Source: Sebastes aleutianus
Taxonomy: Eukaryota > Chordata > Actinopteri > Perciformes > Sebastidae
NCBI GenBank assembly: GCA_916700875.1
Contig: CAKAKS010000060.1
Span: 31,369,528-31,433,527, forward strand
DNA length: 64,000 bases
Direction: 5' to 3'
In this document: positions 1-11,100 of the stretch, piece after piece
How positions within the stretch are numbered: position 1 is the first letter of the stretch
How the letters are laid out: the number at the start of each line of letters is the position of its first letter
Notes under the pieces: model-generated
Told to the model about the DNA's origin: nothing
What the model saw: the letters and a program-made list of their open reading frames with translations, nothing else
Databases searched by the model: none
Translations under genes and position numbers: made by a program

Positions 1-990
1 ATTATAATTTTTTCCTCAATGTGGCCCTAATACTCCGTCGTACCATAGACCCTGAACAATGATAAATAAAAATGAAAATGTAAACAAAAATCAGTTCTTC
101 ATTTCCATGTTTATAAATCCACAGGGAGCCACTGGAGAGGAGCTAAAGAGCCGCAGGTTGCTGACCTCTGAACTAGGTTTAGGGCTATTGAAGCTGAATT
201 TGGCTTCAGCTGTAAATAGTCATCATACAGACAGTAATATACATAACTTTTAGCTAATTTACAGGTAACGTCACTTACATGTCTGGCACTCATGTTGCCT
301 TCCTTCTGTTCCTGCTCCTGGCACTTGTGTTTAGGTCTATTTCAAGCCCCCACAACAAACTACAATTGTGATTTTTTTAGCATTTGTTTTCAACCAAAAC
401 CACTTGAACAAGTGTAAACTGTCATCACTTCTTGCACCCCATTATCTTCAGAGACCGTGAACGCAGCACAGTGCAGCTCCTGTCTCTGGTTTAGATGTTG
501 AGGTGTTGTTGCCACCTTGTGGTCAAAACCAGCAGCTGCAGGTGAAGTGAAGCTGGAAGGTTTGAGTCCAATTCAACCCAGAATCTTTTTCTTAACCTAA
601 AAAAACTATCCAGCTAAAGGACAGATTCTCATGGGAACATAATTTCTGCATCATTGCATAAATAAAAGGACAGAAAAGTCTGTGCTCCACAAAAAAAATC
701 ACCAGTCTGCCTAGTCTACTTAGTGTCAATTAAATTCCTAATCTAGCACACCTGTGCACCTGACACTTGTCACAGTAGGAAAAGAACAGGTGTTACTAAT
801 AACATTAACGATGGCTCTGTATGACAGTGAGCCAGCATGCACAATACAAGGAATCCAAAGCAGCTCGATGAAATTCAGACATCATTCATTTTATCATTTA
901 AATCTGTGTTTTTCTACTGTGACCTGTCAAAATGTTATTTGTGGAAAAATGCCTATTGACATGCCTTCAGATGGAAATGTTTATTTAGCT
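1..990. other. No gene recognised; unclassified flank
   Basis: Neither strand shows a conserved coding pattern. The short ORFs present lack any recognisable domain, and I see no clear repeat family member before the MITE at 991. Confidence 0.5.
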
Positions 991-1512
991 TTAAAGGTCC
1001 CATATTATGCTTTTTTCAGGTTCACAGTTATTTATAGTATTATAAATTATAGTATTTCAGTTTCTACTAGAACATGTTTACATGCTGTAATGTTAAAAGA
1101 AACAACTTTATTTTCCTCATACTGTCGGCCTGAATATACCTGTATTTACCCTCTGTCTGAAACGCTCTGTTTTAGCACATTTCAATGGAATTGCAACGGA
1201 ATTGCGTTGCTAAGCAACAGTTTGGTTCCATGTTTACTTCCTGTCAGCTGATATCATTCACATACACTGCAACAGGAAATAAACTGGGACCCATTTAGAA
1301 CGTTTACGTTTAAAACTGTGAAATGGTCTAAATATTGTATATTTGTGACATCACAACATGACAGAAATCCTGACGGCTTGTTTCAAAGGCGCAGTTTCTG
1401 AATACGGGCTGTGTGTATTTCTCCATTGATTGAGCACTTAAACCTGCTCTATAATAAAAAAAAATTAAAAAAAGACATGAAAATCTCACTTTTTACAATA
1501 TGGGACCTTTAA
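991..1512 (+). mobile_element. TTAA-flanked MITE, family A, copy 1
   Basis: Starts TTAAAGGTCCCATATT and ends with the reverse complement AATATGGGACCTTTAA (1497-1512). TTAA lies at both edges, consistent with a piggyBac-like target. There is no transposase. The open reading frame at 754-1251 partly runs over this element and is not a gene. Confidence 0.85.
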
Positions 1513-2226
1513 ACACAATTTTGACTCAACATGGCTGCAAAGTGGGCTAATGCTTTTCACAGTAAAAACAAGGAGGTATCAATTGTTATTGCTTCTGCTT
1601 CATGGAAATAAAACATGTCACAGGACTGTCACGGAGACGTGGTATTAATCTTTGGAGTCATTATTCTGCGTTGCCATTCATCTTGAAAACTCATTGTAAC
1701 TGGCACAAACACAAAATAAACATCTGTCTTTCATTTTGGCAGCAGTTGAACATTTTCTGCCAAAAACAAAAACAAAAGCAGTTAATCTTTCCTGCAGGAC
1801 ACATTTGGCTGTGATGTAATTTATCATCCCCATCAGACTAATTTAGAGGGATTCTCACCAACATGTTTGATTACCACCTACAGTGGGAGTGATCAATGAC
1901 AAAAGAAAATCATCCAGCCTCGTTCTACTTTTGCCTTGAAGGTAAAAAAAAAAAAAAAAAGGCTCATCCATTTTTCAGAGGTGATGTATATAACTATGTA
2001 CTACAGATGTGCATTATTAGCCTATGGAAATAGCATCTTTATTGAGCAGACAGTTCTCCCTAGGGTTAATAATGACCTGGGAACCTGGAATAAATGTATA
2101 ATTAAGATAAGAAAGCTGAGACGTGGCTTTAATACTATTTGGTGCATTTTATCGGAATGATTCTCTTAAAAACCTCTGTTCTCATTCAGATAATCCATAA
2201 GTCTTTGAGGGTTTAAAAAAAGAACC
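1513..2226. other. Spacer between two inverted MITE copies
   Basis: Contains a poly-A run near 1942-1960 and otherwise unclassified AT-rich DNA. No gene is seen. Confidence 0.45.
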
Positions 2227-2733
2227 TTAAAGGTCCCATATTGTAAAAAGTGACATTTTCATTTCTTTTATATTATAAAACAGGTTTAAGTGCTATATAA
2301 ATACTGTTAAACCATCAAAACACTCAATATACGGAGAAACACACACAGCACGTATTCAGAATTTGTGCATTTGAAACAAGCCGTCAGAATTTCTGTCCAT
2401 TTGTGATGTCACAAATATACAATATTTAGACCATTACAAGGTTTTAAACATAAACATTCTAAATGTGTCCCAGTTTATTTCCTGTTGCAGTGGATGTAAA
2501 TAACATCAGCTGACAGGAAGTAAACATGGACCCAAGCTGTTGCCTAGCAACGCAATTCCGTTGAAATGCACTAAAACGGAGCGTTTCAGACAGAGGGTGA
2601 ATACAGGTATACTCAGGCAGAGTGTACGAGAAAAATAAAGTTTTTTTTTAACATTACAGCATGTAAGCATGTTCTATTAGAAACACAAAATACAAGCATG
2701 AATCTGAAAATAAGAACGATATGGGACCTTTAA
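2227..2733 (-). mobile_element. TTAA-flanked MITE, family A, copy 2 (inverted)
   Basis: Same termini as copy 1 (TTAAAGGTCCCATATT at the left). The interior is in reverse orientation: the CAGACAGAGGGTGAATACAG stretch of this copy corresponds to the complement of 1145-1165 in copy 1. Confidence 0.85.
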
Positions 2734-2875
2734 GTTGTTCCACAAGGGTAACCCCAAGGATATGAATTATTCTCTTAAATTCACACCCTCTTTAAAGAAA
2801 ACATTCATCCTTTCAGATACAAAGAGAAGCAGGACAAACCATTGTTGAAAACAAAATAAACTCAAGCTATACTTA

Positions 2876-3050
2876 CTAGCTTTTTCTGACTGCATCTTCA
2901 TGGTCTTCATCAGCATGTGAAACTGGCTCAGCTGTCATCATGTGACCTACAGAACGTACCAGGTGATGACAAATAGCACCTGAGCCAGCTCCATTCACTG
3001 ATGAAGACCAGGAGATGTGGTTAAAAGCTCTGAAAAAAGCTAACTGGTGG
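2876..3050. repeat. Foldback (inverted-repeat) element
   Basis: The left arm carries TGGTCTTCATCAG then ACTGGCTCAG; the right arm carries CTGAGCCAGCT then CTGATGAAGACCAGGAG, its imperfect complement. AGCTTTTT and AAAAAAGCT mark the two ends. Resembles a short foldback MITE. Confidence 0.65.
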
Positions 3051-5145
3051 ACATTGAGTTGAGATTATTTTGTCACACGGTCAAGAATGAACTTTCCATG
3101 TATGAAGTTGTTCTATTTGACCTCCTAACATATCAACTGAAGAGGTTTATTTAGTCTATTTGCTTACTTTAAAAGACACAACAGGGTAAATGATAACAGA
3201 GATAGTAAAGATAAAAATCACATTGCATGAGGTGAAACTTTTTTCTTTTTATTATTCATGTTACATATTAGGTGTCAACGCAGAGTATACATGTACAAAC
3301 GTAATTTCTCCAAAAAATACATCAAACTGAACTTGGACTTGACTACTAATCAGAAAAAAGAAGACTACCTCTCCCAAAATAAATGATGTTCCTCAATGTT
3401 GATGTCTCTATTTCCTCCTTTTTTTTTGTTTGTTTTGAAACGAATCGGGTCGAGTTCCACCTCAAGTACAACCTATAACAAGCACTTGACGGGTATAGAC
3501 ATACCATAGAAAACACACAAATACATTCATCACCATCGCCTAGAAAGGTTCAACACACCCCTTCCTAATAAACTACAGTCAAATAGTCACTGAGGAGGAT
3601 GAGAATTTGCCATCAACATAATTTCACTGGCCTGAAATGTACGCAGGAGATAATTCAACAGAGAGGTCGCTTTTTAAATAAAATCGGAGAGATTTGCATT
3701 GGTTTGATTATAACAGTATAAATGCTTGTATATTTGTCTTTTGCTTTTTCAACTAAACCTGTAATAGTCTTTCCTGAAAGATAAAACTGACAAATGTAAT
3801 ACGTTGTGTAAGTTTTATCGCACAGATTGCTGAAATAAACCTCTGTATAAAATATAAACTCTGAAACTTGCACCACAGTATTCTAGATTTATGTAACCTG
3901 TTTGCGCGAAGATAAAATCCAACTTCAGCACCTCACTTGCCTCTTTAAGCACATCGGAGAAGAAGTCAGACTTTGACTTATGAATTCTTACTTAATGCCA
4001 TGTTGTACCTTTTTTAAATTATAGACCCTGGAAGAAAGTATGGGTTTGAGTTAGGAGTCGGGCCGATCAGTGTCTCCTTTACCTGTACTGTTACTTTGAA
4101 CGCAGGGATCGAACTCCCTACGACATGAAACTGAACCTGGACCTTTAGCCGACCTTTATGACATTTAACACCCGTCAAAAACAAAAACAAAAAAACGCAT
4201 TCTTTCAAAATAACTTCTATTCTGACAGACGTTTCAATAACATATAGTTTGTTGTTTGTTTGGAATGTACAGTAACATCACAGTCCTGTTCTGATTAAAA
4301 CAACTCCACCCGACATTAGAACTGGTCCTTGTTTACCCATGTGTGTCTGTCAGCTTGATAAAGAGCCATCCTCTTGTTTAGTGGCCTCGTTCATCTCTCC
4401 CGTCGTCTGATTGGTCGACTCAGACCAATCGGCAGGTACACAACCCATATAGGCACTATGCAACCACGTCAAAAAAATAAAATTAAGTTATTCGATCATA
4501 GCAATATATTGTGAATATATAATTCTATCTATAAAACAAAAGCCCTCTTGTGGCTCCTATTTCTAATACGTACAGTAGTTTAAATGTAAATTATGTATGA
4601 CAAAATCTAACAAATAAGTAACCCCGTAATAACATGTATACAATCTCTTATTAACATACTGCGATGAGAGAAAAATATATGAAAACCTCCAGAGAATTAG
4701 TTTGTTTTTTTTGGCGTCTGAGCAGATGACTCAACCACTACTGTCAAAGTGCCCTCAAGCAAGGCATTAAACTACCATCTGTGTGGCAGGAAATACTGTA
4801 CGAGGCTGTCCGTACCGCTCCGTCTCATCCGGGCCAATAAAAGGTTACTGCTTCTTTGATGAGCAGCCGGCAGCCACCACCCAGCTGTCATCATGCCTCT
4901 CAGTGACGACGACGGACACATTCATCACCGTTTATTTTCTGGGTGAATTTTCTCACTGAACTCCACGTGAACATTAACCATCAGTCGATGAATGAGCGGT
5001 TATAACGGCTGATGGAAGTGTGGTGTTGGCTACTGGCTGTTTAGTTTGCTCATCCCTTGAATATCCATATCAAATGCTCGGGGAAAGCTACTTATTTGAA
5101 TGTTTTGTGAGCTATTTTGTTAACTTTCGAAAGCAAGAACAAGTT
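3051..5145. other. Downstream flank of phf1, possible distal 3' UTR or intergenic
   Basis: Mostly non-repetitive, AT-rich DNA. A minus-strand AATAAA (TTTATT at 4931-4936) is one candidate polyadenylation signal for a long phf1 3' UTR, but nothing fixes the transcript end. Minus-strand ORFs at 3655-3876 and 4014-4208 have no recognisable features. Confidence 0.35.
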
Positions 5146-5917
5146 TTAAAGGGACTGTTTGTAAGAATCAGAAATTTGCTTGTTGACAGCGACACCTGTG
5201 GCCGTTAATTCAACGAAAGTCAGTGTCCTGTTGCTCGCGCTTGTGCTCGCTCTACATAGACATGAACGAGCATTGATCAACACAGTGAGGCGACACACGT
5301 CAGCTAAAACCACAATTTCACTCTATATTTCAGCTGCTAGGCAGTAATGTTAGCTGACCAGACGAAGGTCTCTCCATGAATCAATGCTGATCCTAGTGTT
5401 GGCTTTTCCTGCCTCAGCCTCCCGACCGCGGTCAGAGGGAACAGGGGAGACACCAGAGTTTTGGTCGGAGACGATAACGTTTCTCGCTGCGGATCCCCGT
5501 CACTTCACAAGACACGGGAAACCTCTGTTGGTCTGGAGGAGCTGCAGCAGTTATTTCTGCACAAACGTCCACTCACTAGATATTCACTAGATATTCTCAG
5601 AGCTAAACTAACTCTTCTGCAGTGTGGAGTGTGCGCGCATGCACGTGAGAGTTGAGCGAGAACGAGCGCGGTGTGTGAGTGAAGGCAAGCAGAGGGACAG
5701 AGTACAGCAGAGACTCCGGTCCTCCCCCGCGTCCTCCGACCGCGGCCAACACTGTTTTGCAAGACGGACTTCACTAGATAGAACTTTGCGGTTTTGGTGC
5801 TTCCATGTAGTTTGTGTTGGAGTCTGAGTCTGAACAGTGTAGCCTCACGCGAGTGTGCATGGGACACCGACCCGCAATGATTTATACGTGCAAGAAGTTA
5901 CAAACAGTCCCTTTTAA
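5146..5917 (+). mobile_element. TTAA-flanked MITE, family B, copy 1 (772 bp)
   Basis: Left TTAAAGGGACTGTTTGTAA, right TTACAAACAGTCCCTTTTAA; the termini are inverted repeats with TTAA edges. The interior recurs at 28572, 40008 (inverted) and 59017. Several short ORFs inside are not genes. Confidence 0.88.
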
Positions 5918-6264
5918 GTGGCTTATTTAAAGTTCCCAACAAGCACTGATTTGGTGATTTGAGTCAGGTCAATCAGACGTCTAGACTAAATTTGTATTGA
6001 AAATTGAACAATTTCAATCAGTGTGACAACAGCATTTAAATGATTATAATTCAAAGTATGGTCTAACGACACATTAAAATATAGTTTTAATTAAAATTCT
6101 GGAAAGCGTCTAACAAGCTTTTTAACCTTGGCCTCTCTATTTAAATATGTTTTGTGCTACAAGCCACATTGTGCTGTAAATTATTTGAAATACAAAAAGA
6201 TTTTGTTCTGTTTTTAAAACAGTATGCCGGCATAATACTTATCAATCTGACTTATATTGTTTTT

Positions 6265-7120
6265 CTAAAAAGTTTGGGAAATGCGCTTATTCGCTTTCTT
6301 GCCGAGAGTCGGGTCAGAGGGTCGATGCCACTTTCACGTGTATCTCTTAAAGGAACAGTGTGTAACATTTCGGAGGATCTATTAGCAATAATGGAATATA
6401 ATAATCATAACTATGTTTTCATTACTGTATAATCAACTGACACTAAGAATTGTTGTGGTTTCGTTCACTTAGAATGAGCCCTTCATATCTACAGAGTCTA
6501 CAGGTCCTCTTCACGGAGTCCGCCATGTTTCTACAGTAGCCCAGAACGAACAAACCAAACACCGGCTCTAGAGAGAGCCTATCGTTGTTTTCACGTTACC
6601 TGAAGGCCACCGTAGTTCTCTGACAAGCTTGTGAAAGTGCAAAACCGTGGTCGTGTGGTATTATGATAAGGATGGCCTCTGAGCGAGGCGAACGTCGTTA
6701 CCACGGTTTTGCACTCACGTAACCGCAGTCGTGGAACGAGAGGAGTGAGCGGAGGGTTACTCAGTCGGTTGCAATCTGCAACCACACCACAATATGCTGC
6801 CAAATCCTACACACTGTACCTTTAAATATGATGATACAGCCGGAGGAGACTGTTAGCTTAGCTTAGCATAAAGACTGGAAACGGGGAAATCGCTAGGACT
6901 ACTTCTTCACAGTGACTTCCTATAGTCTTGTCCGGGCACATTACCACAAACATACAACATTACCACTGTTAATTAGTGAGCTTTAGAAGTGCAGCTGTTT
7001 CCACTCGTTATGCTAAGCTAACCTGTCTCCTGGCTGTATCTTCATATTTATCACACACAGAGTAATGAACTCAAGAAATGAATAAGCGTGTTTCCCAAAA
7101 TGTCAAACTATCCCTTTAAA
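6265..7120. mobile_element. Older MITE split by a younger insertion
   Basis: The left end TTTGGGAAATGCGCTTATTC near 6273 pairs with the right end GAATAAGCGTGTTTCCCAAA (7079-7098). The interior, with TTAGCTTAGCTTAGCATAAAG, is a common fish element. It is interrupted at 6347-6825 by a family C MITE. The left boundary is eroded and approximate. Confidence 0.7.
6347..6825 (+). mobile_element. TTAA-flanked MITE, family C, copy 1 (nested)
   Basis: Left TTAAAGGAACAGTGTGTAAC, right TACACACTGTACCTTTAA; TTAA at both edges. Inserted inside the element spanning 6265-7120. A second copy lies at 35548-36048 in the same orientation. Confidence 0.87.
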
Positions 7121-7660
7121 TTAGCAGAATGTTATCTGAATGACAAGCGGTCAAGTTTACTGTTTGATTTATGGGAAATAAAATTATGATTATTATAAGT
7201 AATGCTGTCAGTTTTTTGCGCTCTGACTTGAGCAATGTAAAAGCAGTAATCTTTCTTTTCTTGTACTGTACTGTTCCTTATCTACAGTGCTGTATATCAA
7301 GATATGAGTACAATTAAAAACATGCTCTTCTTGATTCCCAAAGATTATACAAATCATCAGGAGGTTTAAATATCTTCCCTCATCACTGTTAAACATGATA
7401 AATGCAAAGGCATATTCCAAAGTTAACAGTACAAATATCAGAGAAACACTAGCAAAGAGGGACATTTAGTAACGAGTAGTGAGTTATAATGATGTAGAAT
7501 AGCGGTGATTCTATGAGAGCAACCTGGATTTGCAATGTGTGGAGATTTTTTTTTCCTTTTTTGTGTTGTTTGTACTTTAAACACTGCCACATTGTACATA
7601 CACAGTATTCCTGTGGCAACTGCAAAACAGTCATTGCGTCTCGTGTTTACTCCCTTTGTG
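7121..7660 (-). other. Likely proximal 3' UTR of phf1
   Basis: This is non-repetitive sequence immediately after the phf1 stop codon on the minus strand, up to the first transposon. No clear AATAAA on the minus strand was found here, so the transcript may extend further left. Confidence 0.4.
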
Positions 7661-8117
7661 TCAGTACAAATTCACGTTCTCCCACTCCACGAGGTACTGC
7701 ACCTTCCCGTCCGGCGTGACGCGTCTCGCCAAGATCCTCACTGCCTCCCCTCCTCCCCAGCTCCTGGTCACTGTCCCGTCTCCTCCTCCAACTACCACGC
7801 TCCCTCCTCCACCGCCACCGCCACCGCCACCGCCACCGCCACCTCCTCCTCCTCCTCCGCCTCCGCCTCCTCCACCTACGCCACCCCCTCCGTCCATACC
7901 AGCCTGGTACGGGGGCATATCACGTAGGATGAGGGGCTCCAGCTGCTTTTGCCCCGGCTGTTGTTGGTGGTTATGTTGGTGGTTGTGTTGGTGGTTGTGT
8001 TGGTGGTTGTGTTGATGGCTGTGATGGTGCTGGTGGGAGTGGTGGTGGTGATGGCTGCCGTTGGAGTTGAGGGGGTATGGGAAGCAAGGTGGTGGTACTC
8101 TGCAGGTGTCCTCCACA
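7661..8117 (-). CDS. phf1: phf1 last coding exon: His/Asn/Gln tract, Gly tract, C-terminal chromo-like domain, stop
   Basis: The acceptor TTTCCAAG ends at 8118. The two bases AG carried from the preceding exon plus T make Ser413, and the frame runs to a TGA at 7661-7663. The exon encodes a Pro-rich lead-in, a His-rich stretch (about residues 435-466, 7958-8053), 25 consecutive glycines (494-518, 7802-7876), then VRILARRVTPDGKVQYLVEW and the terminus. That last block is the conserved C-terminal domain of Polycomb-like proteins, known to contact the PRC2 subunit SUZ12. The homopolymer tracts are unusual compared with human PHF1. Confidence 0.93.
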
Positions 8118-11100
8118 CTTGGAAAGGAGATAGAGACAAGCAGAGGAGTCATGAATAGGGACTGAATCATCTAGGTGGGGTTCTCCATCTATAACATCAT
8201 CCTTATATTATCTATTTGTCATCACCATAAACATAAAGTAGACTAAAAAGAGTTAAAGCTGCTTAATTTAAAAAATGTAATCGCGATTAATCGCATGATT
8301 GTCCAGAGTTGATTTAACTACATTTTTGTATCTGTTCAAAATGAACCTTAAAGGGAGATTTGTCAAGTATTTAATACTCTTATCAACATTGGAGTGGACA
8401 AATATGCTGCTTTATGCAACTATATGTATATATTTATTATTGTAAATCAATGAACAACACAAAACAATGACAGATATTGTCCAGAAACCCTCACAGGTAC
8501 TGCATTTAGCATAAAGATATGCTCAAATCATAACATGGCAAACTGCAGCCCAACAGGCAACAACAGCTGTCAGTGTGTCAGTGTGCTGACTTGACTATGA
8601 CTTGCCCCAAACTGCATGTGATTATCATAAAGTGGGCATGTCTGTAAAGGGGAGACTTGTGGGTACCCAAAGAACCCATTTACATTCACATATCTTGAGG
8701 TCAAAGGTCAAGGGAACCCTTTGAAAATGGCCATGCCAGTTTTTCCTCGCTAAAATGTAGCGTAAGTTTAGAGCGTTATTTAACCTCCTTCGCGACAAGC
8801 TATTATGACATGGTTGGTACCGATGGATTCCTTAGGTTGTGTAGTTTCATATGACGTCAGTATCTTCACTCTAGTTTTGAAAACCTGCTACAACCTGCGA
8901 AAGATCGATTGCGTTAATGCGTTAAAGAAATTAGTGGTTCATATTTTTATATAAATAATGGATCAAATGAATATGTTTAAGGTGAAAGGAGTTAATCGTA
9001 GTGATGAACCCCACAGAGAATCATAGAGAATAATAGATGAGTAAAACCTGTTGTAGTGATGGAGACTCCTGGAGAGAGCAGTATTTCCGTTGTACGAGGT
9101 GTGGTACAGGGCATACATCCGCTTGGGAGGAGAGCTGTGGACAGAGGTTCAAGACAATGATTGCTTTGCAACTTTAATATAAAATAAAGTAATATTTTCA
9201 TCCAGCTGTAGCTGTGTGTAACAGTAGAAAAGATTATCATTTAAAGGTTCAGTTCACCCCAAAAACTTAACTTGACATTTGAAAAAGTCCAGTACAGAAA
9301 CCAAAACGGCACCACACCCCTTACCTCAAACTAAGGTCCTCCTCTGACTTCCTGGAGTTGTAAAGGCTGGCTCCTCCCATGTAGCCATGGCAACATGGCA
9401 GCAGCTCAATGGGGTTGGCAGCAACTGGGGGTGGACAAGCCTGGGCACAGGGGACACACGCACACAGATCAGCTCGTGTCTGGATGCCAACATCATCACA
9501 GGAGTCAATCAACCTTTGATATCTCCTGCACATTCAGTTTTGTAATAAATACGTTGAGATAAAAAGGTTTGCAAACTAAAAATCAGAGTGAAAACATTTT
9601 GAAACTGAGTTGATATACATTTTGTATGTTTTTTTAGAGCTTGAATTCCGTGTTCCTGCATTACCTGAGGGCATGCATGACCAGATCTGTCTATAAACCA
9701 ACACTAACAGCATTAATGGATGTGAGTCACATCGTCAGACGCTTAAATGCATCACCTCCATAGCACATCCCATGCAGCTCTCCTGACACACAGACTCACG
9801 ACCCATGAAAAGTAAAAACATCAGAGCATCATCAGAGCAATCGATCACTGGAAACGTCATGTTGGGGGACGCCACGTAAAGGCTGTTGCATTTCTCATCG
9901 CTGGACTGTGACATATGGCACCTCACTTGGACTATTATCATTCTCTTCTCTTGCATTACTGTTAGGATGGTAGATTATTATTCAGTGGCTTTACTCGACG
10001 TCTGTGCCTTTAAATGGATGTGCTCTGTCAATACTGCACTGCCAAGGTGCCAGCGCCACCTGGCCAAACTGTAATCGACTGCAAAGTGCACTTGGAAGTG
10101 ATCCCAGGCTCGGCATATCAGCATTCCTTCCCATCTCACTTCCCCCACGACAACGAACCTGCTCCTCCAAGACGGACGGAGATTAGCATCAATCAGAGGG
10201 GCACAATGGGGCCGGGATGTGCCAGAGTGAAAACGAGTGCTCTGTGGAGAGCATTGTTCCAGGATTACTGTATGTGCACATACACGGATCAGAGTGTTGT
10301 GTAGGAGGACGCAGTACAATGAGCATTCACCGTTAAGAATGCCGTGTAAAAATAGTATCTGCCACATGCGATGTCGCCTGTCTCAATGTGATCCGCTGGG
10401 AATTGGGTTTGATGATCATGATAAATGTGGCGCTGAACTGCAGATGTTGATGAAATACATGAGCGGGTTTTTGTGCAGCCAAGTTTGTATTTGAATTATA
10501 CATTTTAACTGAGCCAAACGCACGACACTTCATCTCTCACGCGCTAACTTTACTCTCACCGTAGAGTCTAAAGCATCAGCAGGCATTAAAGTACAGCGAG
10601 AAGGAGGGGGGAAAATACTGAGGCACTGAGCTGCACTGGGTGTTGAAAGACACGCAGACTGATTTAGACTGCGAAATGAACCTTCATCACAGCGTCTGAC
10701 TGACAGGTTATTTGGATCGCAGAGAGCTGTTTACCTGGATGCATAAAAAAAAGAAAAAAATAATCAGAGAGGTGCTGTGGCCCAGACCTCCCTCCTCGCC
10801 CTGAGCCGGAGACAGAGGCACTGACCTGTGTCTCCATGATGCGACGCTTTGATTTACGTGACTCTGGCCCCCCCACTCTCCTCTGGCAGGGTAGTGACAA
10901 CGGGCTAGAGTGAACAAAAACACATATAAATTAATATACAAGCATAAACACACATACAGTCCCAATGTGCAGTGTTTAGTTTATCGGTGTGTCTCCATAG
11001 AAGCCTACTGAGAGGCGTAAAATACAAGATGAGCAGTGAGGTGATATACCGAATGATTTTGATGTATTATGTTAGTAACATATTTTACATATATATGAGC

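Noticed and set aside
754..1251. 165-aa plus-strand ORF
   Set aside because: Half of it lies in a family A MITE and the rest has no recognisable domain; chance open frame.
3655..4208. Minus-strand ORFs downstream of phf1 as a third gene
   Set aside because: Short, without splice partners or recognisable motifs; more likely 3' UTR or intergenic DNA.
5384..5867. Several overlapping ORFs of 60-120 aa on both strands
   Set aside because: All lie inside a family B MITE that recurs at 28572, 40008 and 59017, where the frames are broken.
7656..8015. Plus-strand ORF rich in proline (119 aa)
   Set aside because: It is the antisense shadow of the phf1 glycine tract and C-terminal domain; no start context or family supports it.
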